DNA of 64,000 nucleotides from Streptomyces sp. Je 1-332 (GTDB lineage Bacteria > Actinomycetota > Actinomycetes > Streptomycetales > Streptomycetaceae). A program made the position numbers and the translations under genes. Location: contig NZ_CP160402.1 of the NCBI RefSeq assembly GCF_040730185.1, forward strand, positions 8,060,001-8,124,000, given 5' to 3'. Below the pieces are notes generated by a model. It did no database searches. It saw only the letters and a program-made list of their open reading frames with translations, and was not told where the DNA came from. This document shows positions 1-7,327 of the stretch, one piece after another (position 1 is the stretch's first letter; every line of letters begins with the position of its first letter).

Positions 1-2
1 AG

Positions 3-464
3 GGCGAGGGTGTGTGGCCGCCCCGGGAGTGGAGCAAGCTCAAGAAGCTGCCCACCGACCCGAAGAAGCTGATACCGAAGATCATCGGTGTCGGCACGTC
101 CAGCAAGCCGCTCAGCGACTTCACCCCACACGACTGGTACGACGCCCACTTCATGCTCGGCGAACTCCTGAAGTGGCCGGTGCTGCCCGAGGGGCTGCGT
201 CCCGCCGCGTACGAGGCGATGGCGCTGGCGCCGGGGGTCAGAGCGATACCGGGGGTGAAGGACTCCGCCGGGCGCACCGGGGTGGGGATCTCCTACCCCA
301 AGAGTCCGTTCGCGCAGGGCAAGTACCTCATCTTCGATGCGGAAACCTACGAGTTCCTCGGCTTCCGGGACGAGCGGACTTCGGCGTCCGGCGACAAGAC
401 GTACACCCAGCTGTCACACGTGGTGGACTGGGCGATAGTCGACCGACTGAGGCAGCGCCCCTAG
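3..464 (+). CDS. CU044_5270 family protein, C-terminal part
   Basis: The frame is open from the first bases of the window to a TAG at 462-464, so only the C-terminal half is present and the true start lies upstream. The end has the layout I know from the actinobacterial CU044_5270 family: a helical stretch ending in 'APGVRAIPGVKD', then 'AGRTGVGI' and a beta strand 'YLIFDAETYEFLGFRDE'. In that family this part probably folds as a small secreted or membrane-anchored domain of unknown function, often encoded near an ECF sigma factor. No sigma factor can be seen because the window begins here. The stop runs directly into a 19-bp tandem repeat. Confidence 0.75.
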   Translation, partial: GEGVWPPREWSKLKKLPTDPKKLIPKIIGVGTSSKPLSDFTPHDWYDAHFMLGELLKWPVLPEGLRPAAYEAMALAPGVRAIPGVKDSAGRTGVGISYPKSPFAQGKYLIFDAETYEFLGFRDERTSASGDKTYTQLSHVVDWAIVDRLRQRP

Positions 465-533
465 CCACGGCGGGCGCCGCTGGCCACGGCGGGCGCGTCT
501 GGCCACGGCGGGCGCGCCTGGCCACGGCGGGAG
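465..533. repeat. 19-bp tandem repeat, 3.6 copies
   Basis: The unit begins CCACGGCGGGCGC and ends CTGG. It is repeated at 465, 484 and 503, with a partial copy at 522. Differences between units are confined to two or three bases. It fills the short gap between two convergent genes and starts one base after the stop of the first. It is GC-rich and could form alternative hairpins, so it may act as a terminator, but no U-tract follows. Confidence 0.85.
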
Positions 534-541
534 GGGCATCA

Positions 542-1507
542 TCAGGAACGTGGCAAACCGGCGTTGAGGAGATCGGCGCCCAACTGCGTGAGGGTGTGCC
601 GGACTTGCTGGCGCACCCGCACGCTGGCCACCAGCCCTGCGCTGCGCAGTACCGCCGCATGCTCACTGGCCGATGACAGCGAAACACCGGCGTGCCGCGC
701 CAGTTCGGAGGTGGTGCGGGGGTCTTGCAGTGTCTGCAGCACCGCGGCCCGGGTGTGCCCCAGCAGCGGCGCCAGCCTGAAGTGTGGCGTGCTCGCCTCC
801 TCCGGCACAGGTGGGCAGGCGGGGTAGACCAGAACGGGCAGCAACTGTTCGTCCAGGAGCGCCACGGGTGTACGGCGGCAGAAGTACGAAGGGACGAGCA
901 GTAGCCCGCGCCCGCCCAGGTGCACGTCCCTGTCGACCGGATACTCGGCGGAGAGCACGGAGGACTGCCAGCTCAGCATGGGCCCGAAGGTGTGCAGCAT
1001 GGCCTCGGTCCCTGCGCGGCACTGCATCCCGGTGCGGTACTGGCGGTCGGCCTCGACGCGGGCGGCGATGTCTGGCCACCGGGGCCCCAGGACGTACGAG
1101 TGGTACCGGCGCAGGGCCCGGCCCACCCCGTGCAGCGCGGTTACTTCGCCGTCGGCGAGGCGTCGTGTCCAGGAGGGCAGCGGGTTGTGCTGCGCCAGCA
1201 GGGAGAGCTCGTCGCGCAGGCGGCTCTTGGGGGTGGACAGTACGGCGTCGATCCCGCTCTCCAGGCCGCCCGACGCTGCCGCGGGGGTGAGGAAATCCGG
1301 GAAATAGCCGCGGGCCGGCATCAGCGGAGTCAGTGCGCTCATCATGTGCCGCCGGTCGTGACATGTCCGCTCGGCGTGGCCGGCCTGGGCCCTCCCTCGT
1401 CCTTCGCGGAGTTGGTGCATGCTCAGGACGATCTCCCACAGAGGGTCCGGGCCGTCGGCGACCCGGGTTCGTGACAGATCTCCCACAGTGAAGTGCATAC
1501 GCAGCAC
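542..1507 (-). CDS. ArsR-like winged-helix transcriptional regulator
   Basis: A 321-residue protein. The last 80 residues carry a winged-helix DNA-binding domain ('TSELARHAGVSLSSASEHAA' is the helix-turn-helix, followed by a wing rich in R/V/Q). The first 230 residues form the effector-type domain common in Streptomyces DUF5937/ArsR-like proteins and contain no recognisable metal-binding cysteine motif, so metal sensing is not indicated. A GTG start at 1507 has GGGGGA four bases upstream; an ATG three codons inside (1498) is an alternative. It is monocistronic, convergent with the CU044_5270 gene, and its target is not evident from the neighbourhood. Confidence 0.8.
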   Translation of the reverse strand: MLRMHFTVGDLSRTRVADGPDPLWEIVLSMHQLREGRGRAQAGHAERTCHDRRHMMSALTPLMPARGYFPDFLTPAAASGGLESGIDAVLSTPKSRLRDELSLLAQHNPLPSWTRRLADGEVTALHGVGRALRRYHSYVLGPRWPDIAARVEADRQYRTGMQCRAGTEAMLHTFGPMLSWQSSVLSAEYPVDRDVHLGGRGLLLVPSYFCRRTPVALLDEQLLPVLVYPACPPVPEEASTPHFRLAPLLGHTRAAVLQTLQDPRTTSELARHAGVSLSSASEHAAVLRSAGLVASVRVRQQVRHTLTQLGADLLNAGLPRS

Positions 1508-1674
1508 GGTTTCCCCCGATGGTCCGCTACGGCGTTGTCTTGATGTGAGCCGCCGATCCTGGTCAGGGCTCGGCGCTGTGTCGCGCGCGGGCGGTCACTG
1601 TAACGCTAGAAGTCACCGCGGCCAGGGGCCAATGTGCACGGTGCTCAATTCCGGGCGGTGGTTGTGCACGTTGC

Positions 1675-3240
1675 TCAGATGGCTCGCGCCGCGGCGATGC
1701 GCAGGGCGTGGACGACGTCGTGGGTGCCGGTGCTGGTGGTGAGCAGATCGAGGCCCAGGGCGGCCTCGGCGGTCCGCAGGTGTGCGCGGACCGTGTTGCG
1801 GCTGATGTCCATGCGGGAAGCGGCTTGCTGGGCGTCGGCGTTGGCGTCGATCCATGTCTGGAGGGTGCGGCGGTGGCGGTCCTGCAGAGGGCGCAGGATC
1901 GTCTGGGCCCAGGCAGCGGCGGACTCGGAGCTCAGCAGGTCGGCCAGAGCGGGCGGCCGTTGGGGGCCGGGCTCGGCGGGTGGGCAGGAGCTGGTGAGAG
2001 TGAGAGCCAGGTGGACGTCGGCGCGGGAGCGGACGTCGGTAAGGTCCTGCCCGAGAGCTTGCTGTGCACGTCTGAGATGCGCGGTGACGGTGTTGCGGCT
2101 GAGGCCGAGCAGACGGGCCACGCCGGAGCGGGGCATGGTTATGGCGAGGCGGGTGATGTCGGCGCTGTTCTTGGGGGCGGCGTCCAGCGGCCGAAGAAAC
2201 GCACGGGCCCAGGCGAGGGCCGGCTGAGGGGGAAGAATGCCCGTCAGAGATGTCTGACCGTGGTGGTAAGCCACACGGTCGGCCGTGGTGCGGGCGGAGG
2301 CCAACGCGTGGGTGGCCTGCGTGTAGGCCTCGGCTGTCGCGTGCAGGGGCTGTACATCGCTGACGCCCAGCGCGTAGCGCGGGTTGTCGCGGACGAGACG
2401 GCGCAGTACGTCACCCAGAGCGGGCCCCGGGCTACTGGCGCCGGTGTCGCCGTCGCCGTCGGCGCCGTCGTCCTCGGCGATGAGGCAGATCAAGTGCTCC
2501 TTGAACACGGGGCAGTGCACCATCAGGGCCGTCCCCTGGTAGCCGGAAGGGTCCTGATGGGTCTGGGCGATCTCGTCACGGTCGGCCGATGGGCAGCGCA
2601 GCAGATGGACGCGCAGCCGGTCGGCGTCGAGCAGCGGGGGAACGGTCCCGGTCGTCATCCGGCGTGCCAGCAGCGGTCCTCCTGCCAGCAGCCCGTGCAG
2701 TACGGCGAACCGCAACTGCCGCGCCTTGTCCTGGTAGCCGCGCCGATTTCGGTCGCCGGCCTCAGCATGGCGCAGCAAGGTCAGCACGCTGCCTGTGTGC
2801 GACGTCAGCGCGACGGTCTGCGACGTTGGCTCCGCACGGGAGACCACCACCAGAACAGCGCGAGGACCGTGTGGCCCCAGCGCCTCACAGCGCACATGCA
2901 GTGCTTCGGCCTCTGTCGCGGCCGCGGCCAGGTGCCCATCGGAAAGGCGCGCGACCATCCCGGCGAGCGGGGCCAGCACCCTGCGCGGAAAATCTGCCGT
3001 GGACGACTCCACCGTGACCGCGTCCTCCGCGATCACCGCGGCGTCGAGGCCGGTCTGCCGGTGCAGCCAGTCGAGCAATCTGCCGACGCCCGGCCCGGCC
3101 TCGCAGGATGCCTGCCGCCTCACCTCACGCAGCAGACCGCCCAGTTGACCTTCCCACCCGCGCCCCTCGTCACGCTCCACGGCCCCGCCCCTCTGCCGGC
3201 ATCTCGTACCTCCCGGCGCGCCACTCAACGCCCCAGCCAC
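1675..3240 (-). CDS. PucR-type regulator with two C-terminal helix-turn-helix domains
   Basis: A 521-residue regulator. The N-terminal 300 residues resemble the sensory part of PucR/CdaR-like proteins. The C-terminus carries two similar DNA-binding segments about 100 residues apart: one around 'VARLLGLSRNTVTAHLRRAQ' (about residue 375-395), the other around 'ASRMDISRNTVRAHLRTAEA' (about 470-490). Each is followed by 'ALG.DL', the usual end of the PucR C-terminal HTH (HTH_30). Family members normally have one such domain, so this looks like an internal duplication. The start is uncertain; a GTG at 3180 (VERDEGRG) may be the real one. It stands alone between two other regulators. Confidence 0.75.
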   Translation of the reverse strand: MAGALSGAPGGTRCRQRGGAVERDEGRGWEGQLGGLLREVRRQASCEAGPGVGRLLDWLHRQTGLDAAVIAEDAVTVESSTADFPRRVLAPLAGMVARLSDGHLAAAATEAEALHVRCEALGPHGPRAVLVVVSRAEPTSQTVALTSHTGSVLTLLRHAEAGDRNRRGYQDKARQLRFAVLHGLLAGGPLLARRMTTGTVPPLLDADRLRVHLLRCPSADRDEIAQTHQDPSGYQGTALMVHCPVFKEHLICLIAEDDGADGDGDTGASSPGPALGDVLRRLVRDNPRYALGVSDVQPLHATAEAYTQATHALASARTTADRVAYHHGQTSLTGILPPQPALAWARAFLRPLDAAPKNSADITRLAITMPRSGVARLLGLSRNTVTAHLRRAQQALGQDLTDVRSRADVHLALTLTSSCPPAEPGPQRPPALADLLSSESAAAWAQTILRPLQDRHRRTLQTWIDANADAQQAASRMDISRNTVRAHLRTAEAALGLDLLTTSTGTHDVVHALRIAAARAI

Positions 3241-3449
3241 CCACAGTCTTCGAGCCGGCCCGAGCCCTCACAGCTTCTCATCGGCTGGTGAGCGCTGGGA
3301 GCGAGGAATCCGGCCCCGGATGGGGATGCGGATGCGGGGCGGGGGGAACGGGGGCGTCAGCCTGGCATCCGACGACGCGGACCTCGACTCCGATCGTCGG
3401 AGCTACGGCGGTGCACCGGCATACCGGCACACCGCGAGGGGATGTTGGT

Positions 3450-4145
3450 TCAGCTGGGCGCCCGGGAGTTCTCGGCAGGGGCGACCGCGTCGTTGATCGC
3501 ATCGCCGATCGCGCCTCCGGTGGCGTCGCGAACGGCCCGTGCCACGTGGCGGATCACCTCACCTTCGAGACCCTCGGGTTCTACCCCGCGCAGCGCGGCG
3601 GCGCCGAGTTCCTCGTTGACGACCCGGAAGGCGGCGGAGGCCGCCGCGCCGTGCAGTCGCATCGCGAGCTCGTCGGGTGAGCGCCCGAGACGCTGCGCGA
3701 TGATGCCGGTCATCTCGCGCTCCACCTGGTCACAGGCCATGAGCCAGGCCGTCCGGATCGACGGCTCGTGGTCCGCGAGGCGGATCATTCTGACCGCGAG
3801 CAGGGTGTCGGCCTGCGCTCCGGCATCAGCGGCGTTGTCGTACCTGACGACCTCCGCGGCGAGATGGTCCTCAAGGGAGAGGTGGCGCGGCCAGCTCCGC
3901 AACGCGCGCAACTCCCACTCCACGCCCTGCGTGACGATGGGCTCGGCGCAGCTTTCCTTGCTGCGGAAGTGGCGCCAGATGGTGCGGGTGGACAGGCCCA
4001 CCGCCTCGGCGATCCGGTCGCCGCTGGTCGCTGCCACGCCGTGCTCCCAGAACAGGCGGGAGGCCTCGCGGGAGATTTCCAGACGCAGCCGGTGGCGCCG
4101 TCGCTCACTCATACCTCTGGCAGAGGGGCTCGGGAGCGTTGCCAT
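3450..4145 (-). CDS. TetR family transcriptional regulator (tandem copy 1)
   Basis: A 231-residue TetR protein. The DNA-binding domain is in the first 65 residues ('DRIAEAVGLSTRTIWRHFRS'), followed by a variable ligand-binding domain. It is about 6 bases downstream of its paralogue. The ATG at 4145 is preceded by GGGGGTGA, which also contains the TGA stop of the upstream gene, so the two regulators are probably translationally coupled. An internal Met at 4112 matches the paralogue but has poor ribosome-binding spacing. About 185 bp encoding the HTH region is nearly identical in DNA to the second copy, pointing to recent duplication or gene conversion. Confidence 0.88.
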   Translation of the reverse strand: MATLPSPSARGMSERRRHRLRLEISREASRLFWEHGVAATSGDRIAEAVGLSTRTIWRHFRSKESCAEPIVTQGVEWELRALRSWPRHLSLEDHLAAEVVRYDNAADAGAQADTLLAVRMIRLADHEPSIRTAWLMACDQVEREMTGIIAQRLGRSPDELAMRLHGAAASAAFRVVNEELGAAALRGVEPEGLEGEVIRHVARAVRDATGGAIGDAINDAVAPAENSRAPS

Positions 4146-4151
4146 GCGGTA

Positions 4152-4811
4152 TCACCCCCGCACAGCTACCGGGTCCCCCACGGCCCCTCCCGTAGCCCTG
4201 CGGACGGCGCGTGCGATGCGTTCGGACGCGTCGGCGAACTGGGCGGGGTCGGCGCCGTCGAGGAGAGCCGCGCCGATGTCCTCGTTGAGGACGCGGATGG
4301 CGGCGGAGGCCGCCGCGGCATGCAGGCGCACATCGAGGTCGTCGGCAGGGCGGCCCAGACGCTTCGCGATGATGTCGGCCATCTCCCGCTCCACCAGGTC
4401 GCAGGCCATCAACCAGGCGGTACGCAGGGCAGGTTCCGTGTCGGCGAGTCGGATCATCCGCATCGCGAGCCCGGTGTCGGCCAGCTCGACCGCACTGGCC
4501 TCGCGCCGGAACCGGCTCGCCTCGGTGCTGAAGCGCTCTTCGAGCGACAGGTCGGCGGGCCAGTCCCGCAGCGTGCGCATCTCCCATTCCACGCCCTGTG
4601 TGACGATGGGTTCGGCGCAGCTTTCCTTGCTGCGGAAGTGGCGCCAGATGGTGCGGGTGGACAGGCCCACCGCCTCGGCGATCTGGTCCCCACTGGTGGC
4701 GTCCACGCCCTGATCCCAGAACAGGCGGGAGGCCTCGCGGGAGATCTCCAGACGCAGCCGGTGGCGCCGCTGGTCGCTCATTCCGTTGCCGCCACGCTTG
4801 GCCGCCGCCAT
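4152..4811 (-). CDS. TetR family transcriptional regulator (tandem copy 2)
   Basis: A paralogue of the adjacent TetR, 219 residues from the ATG at 4811, chosen because GGAGG lies eight bases upstream; a GTG at 4835 is possible. The HTH is almost identical to copy 1 ('IAEAVGLSTRTIWRHFRSKE'). The ligand-binding halves also align but are more diverged ('MIRLADTEPALRTAWLMACD'), so the two may bind the same DNA with different ligands or as heterodimers. Operator-like palindromes lie at 4848-4872 in front of the gene, consistent with autoregulation. Confidence 0.88.
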   Translation of the reverse strand: MAAAKRGGNGMSDQRRHRLRLEISREASRLFWDQGVDATSGDQIAEAVGLSTRTIWRHFRSKESCAEPIVTQGVEWEMRTLRDWPADLSLEERFSTEASRFRREASAVELADTGLAMRMIRLADTEPALRTAWLMACDLVEREMADIIAKRLGRPADDLDVRLHAAAASAAIRVLNEDIGAALLDGADPAQFADASERIARAVRRATGGAVGDPVAVRG

Positions 4812-4847
4812 GCCGGCCACCTCCGCTCGGTCCACTGCCAGCCCGTC

Positions 4848-4872
4848 AGTGTCATAATGACACTAAGTGACT
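4848..4872. promoter_or_regulatory. TetR operator pair in front of the tandem TetR genes
   Basis: A 17-bp inverted repeat (AGTGTCATAATGACACT, 4848-4864) overlaps a second site centred on 4865 that contains CACTAAGTGAC. The same CACTAAGTGA core occurs at 7058-7067 and 7237-7246, each in a promoter region of this locus. The position 37 bp upstream of the TetR start fits autoregulation by one or both TetR proteins. The sites are read from sequence; binding is inferred. Confidence 0.7.
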
Positions 4873-4907
4873 CCTGTTTCCACTCGGGTCGGCGGCCGCG
4901 CGGCCCG

Positions 4908-6233
4908 CTACCGGGAGCTCGGCGAGTGTTCAGGGCCCGTCCGCCCCGTCCGCCCCGCCCCGTCCGCCCTGTCGCCCGACTCGGCGCACGCTTCAGCCAG
5001 TACGGCGGCGATGTCCCCGACCAGCCCGGCGACAGGATCGTGGGTGAGCTCCGTCATCCGGAGCCGCCCGGCAACGGTGACGACGCCGAGCACGTGCTCG
5101 CCGCGCAGCTGGGTGATCTGCCCCGGGCCCCACAGGGCGGTGAGCGTGCCCGTGCGCCGGAGCCGCGGTTCCGCCGCTCCGAGGTTGGTGATCTGGATGT
5201 CGGCGGCCGTGGCCGCGCCCATCATGGCCTCGGCCTCGCCCGCGCTGGTGGGGGCGTGCGCCGCCAGCGCCGCACCGGCGGCCTTGAGGGCGCCCGGACC
5301 GCGCTGCCGCGCGAGTGACTCGCGGGTTCGGCGGGCGAGCTTCCAGAAGTCGTCGGCCTCGTACGCCTCGCTCGCGGTCCGCGCCCCGGCGAAGCGGTTC
5401 ACCACCTCGTCGGGCAGGCCGCAGGCCCGGCGCAGGTCCACCGGCGTCAGCACCCGTACGAACTCCCGTCCGCGCCGGTGGAACACCACTGCGGCAGCGG
5501 CACAGAGCGCGGCGTGCGCCGACGTGCTCTCCTGGCGGCAGCGGTGGAGGAGCCGGGTGGTCAGCTCCCGGTCGAGGGCCAGAGCCTGCAGGTGCGGCAA
5601 CTGCCCGGAGAACGGCGCGAGTTCGCCGCCCGCGCTCATGCGCGGATCGTCCGGCGGTGCGGCGGCGGCCGTGGTGTCCGGTGCCGTGACGTCGCGGGCG
5701 AGCAGGTCTTCCAGGGCCTCCGGCATGCTGCCGGGCGCCAGTTCCTCGCCGTCCAGTACCGCCACCAGGTCCAGCAGCGCCCGCAGCCCGCCGACCCCGT
5801 CGGTGATCTGGTGGGCGAACGTGAGCACGATGTCGCACCGTTGGCCGCGAGGCAGAAGGACGGCGCGCACCGAAGGGCCGCCCGGAGCCGGGGAGATGGG
5901 ACGAATCTGCTCGGCGGCCATGACGGCCTGCCAGGGCGTGCCCTCGGCGAGCGTCGTCACCGGGGTCGCGGCGCCGGTCTTCCGGTAGACGGCCTCGGGC
6001 CCCGTGCGGTCCACGCTCACCCCGAGCATCGGGTGCCGGTCGCGCAGCTTCACCAGCGCCGAGGCCAGCTCGGACTCCGGTATGTGCCGGTCGAGCTCGG
6101 CGACCAGGGAGAACTGGAGGGGGTTGTGGCGCATGTAGAGGTCGATGGTGCGCTCGAACGCGCCCAGCGGGCGGACTGCTTCTCCTCGGACTACTTCTCC
6201 TTGAACTACTTCTCCTTGGCTCCTCGTCGCCAT
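4908..6233 (-). CDS. Condensation-domain / PapA- or WS/DGAT-like acyltransferase
   Basis: A 441-residue acyltransferase of the chloramphenicol-acetyltransferase-like fold. It carries the HxxxDG catalytic motif ('TFAHQITDGVGG', about residue 137-148) and the typical N-terminal 'MRHNPLQFSLVAELDR...LRDRHPMLGVSV' pattern of condensation and PapA-type enzymes. A C-terminal 'RGEHVLGVVTVAGRLRMT' strand is also seen. Such enzymes transfer an acyl group from CoA or a carrier protein to an alcohol or amine; the substrate cannot be told here. The ATG at 6233 was chosen because the upstream frame overlaps the DUF3159 gene. It lies 83 bp downstream of DUF3159, so the two are probably cotranscribed from the operator-bearing promoter near 7054. 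Confidence 0.8.
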   Translation of the reverse strand: MATRSQGEVVQGEVVRGEAVRPLGAFERTIDLYMRHNPLQFSLVAELDRHIPESELASALVKLRDRHPMLGVSVDRTGPEAVYRKTGAATPVTTLAEGTPWQAVMAAEQIRPISPAPGGPSVRAVLLPRGQRCDIVLTFAHQITDGVGGLRALLDLVAVLDGEELAPGSMPEALEDLLARDVTAPDTTAAAAPPDDPRMSAGGELAPFSGQLPHLQALALDRELTTRLLHRCRQESTSAHAALCAAAAVVFHRRGREFVRVLTPVDLRRACGLPDEVVNRFAGARTASEAYEADDFWKLARRTRESLARQRGPGALKAAGAALAAHAPTSAGEAEAMMGAATAADIQITNLGAAEPRLRRTGTLTALWGPGQITQLRGEHVLGVVTVAGRLRMTELTHDPVAGLVGDIAAVLAEACAESGDRADGAGRTGRTGPEHSPSSR

Positions 6234-6316
6234 GTCTGTCCTTCTTTCCGGGGGAGAGGGGGAGGGGAGAGCGGGCGGGCTCTGCCGTCCGAGGTCAGCC
6301 GCGCCCGGCGAGGAGG

Positions 6317-7000
6317 TCAGGTGCGCTTGGCGGGCAGCAGGCCGATGGCCACAAGTCGCTTGTTCGAGCTCCGGGCGGCCCAGGCGACCACCAGGAGCGC
6401 CAGAGCGAGCAGGGGAAAGCCCATGGCGATCTTGGCGGCGCCCAGCGAGCCGACCTGGTCCGTGGCGTAGAAGTACTGCTGGACGGCGAACCGGGCACCG
6501 AAGACGGCGGCGAGCACCAGGGTGGCGACGTCGTAGTAGAACCGCGAACGCTTGTCCGCGCGCCAGACGTTGCCCTTGCCGGTGGCCGCGTTCCAGATGA
6601 CCCCTGCCAGCGGCCACCGCACCAGGACGGAGGCGAGGAAGAGGACCGCGCCGGCGAGACTCGCCCAGATGCCGATGAGGAAGTAGTCCTTGGCGGAGCC
6701 GGTGAACCAGACGATGCCGACGGCGATCACGACGCCGAACACGCCGCCGATCGCGGGCTGCACCGACTCCTTGCGCACCATCCGCAGCACGCCGATGGCC
6801 ACCGCGACGCCGAGGGCGGCGATGACCGCCACCCGCATTCCGCCGGCGCTGTTGGCGACGACGAAGGCCAGTGCGGGCAGCGCCGAGTAGATGACCCCTT
6901 CGGTGCCTCCCGCCTGTTCGAGGACCGAGGGGCGTCGCTGGGGTGCCGTCTGCTCCGCCTGTGCGTCGGTTTCTGTCTCCAGGAAGCTCTTGGTCTTCAT
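6317..7000 (-). CDS. DUF3159 family membrane protein
   Basis: A 227-residue integral membrane protein with a short charged N-terminus, then about five hydrophobic segments. The first pair are separated by 'RMVRKESVQPAIGGVFG', a hallmark of the actinobacterial DUF3159 family; the middle carries 'WPLAGVIWN.ATGKG..WR', also typical. The molecular function is unknown. It is the first gene of a probable two-gene operon with the acyltransferase. Its promoter region contains two TetR-type palindromes (7054-7086), placing it under the neighbouring TetR regulators. Confidence 0.85.
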   Translation of the reverse strand: MKTKSFLETETDAQAEQTAPQRRPSVLEQAGGTEGVIYSALPALAFVVANSAGGMRVAVIAALGVAVAIGVLRMVRKESVQPAIGGVFGVVIAVGIVWFTGSAKDYFLIGIWASLAGAVLFLASVLVRWPLAGVIWNAATGKGNVWRADKRSRFYYDVATLVLAAVFGARFAVQQYFYATDQVGSLGAAKIAMGFPLLALALLVVAWAARSSNKRLVAIGLLPAKRT

Positions 7001-7053
7001 GGTGGTCAGTTCTCCCGAGTTCGTTTGGGGGCAAGGTGCGATGCCTCAATAGC

Positions 7054-7086
7054 TGTCACTAAGTGAAAGCTTGGCATTAAGTGACA
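7054..7086. promoter_or_regulatory. Two TetR-type operators upstream of DUF3159
   Basis: Two imperfect 15-bp palindromes, TGTCACTAAGTGAAA (7054-7068) and TGGCATTAAGTGACA (7072-7086), with centres 18 bp apart. They match the motif found in front of the tandem TetR genes and the S9 peptidase. They lie 54-86 bp upstream of the DUF3159 start. Confidence 0.7.
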
Positions 7087-7232
7087 CGGATGGCCACCCC
7101 TCGGTGTATGTGGCGTGCGTCACTCAGTGGCCTTCCTGGCCGACTGCCCCGGCGGGGCGGTCGTACCCCTCAGAGGTTTTACGGAGGGCTGCTTGCGAGC
7201 GCCCGGAGGCACCCGCAGGCGCTTGCAGATCG

Positions 7233-7263
7233 TGTCACTAAGTGACAGTGTCATTAAGTGACA
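7233..7263. promoter_or_regulatory. Two TetR-type operators upstream of the S9 peptidase
   Basis: A perfect palindrome TGTCACTAAGTGACA (7233-7247) is followed one base later by TGTCATTAAGTGACA (7249-7263). The centres are 16 bp apart, and the pair lies 65-95 bp upstream of the peptidase start. The 327-bp gap between the divergent genes (7001-7327) therefore carries four copies of the motif and is otherwise without a gene. Confidence 0.75.
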
Positions 7264-7327
7264 GGCGGGGCGCTCACGGCTCCCGCCTCCCCAGCGCCGC
7301 CGGGCGCCCACCGCAGGAAGGACCGAC

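Noticed and set aside
1708..3291. 527-codon open frame antisense to the PucR-like gene
   Set aside because: It is a frame mirror of a GC-rich gene, with no recognisable domains, while the minus strand has a clear two-HTH regulator.
3768..5318. 516-codon plus-strand frame across both TetR genes and the acyltransferase
   Set aside because: Antisense to three well-recognised genes; its repeated segments only reflect the TetR duplication.
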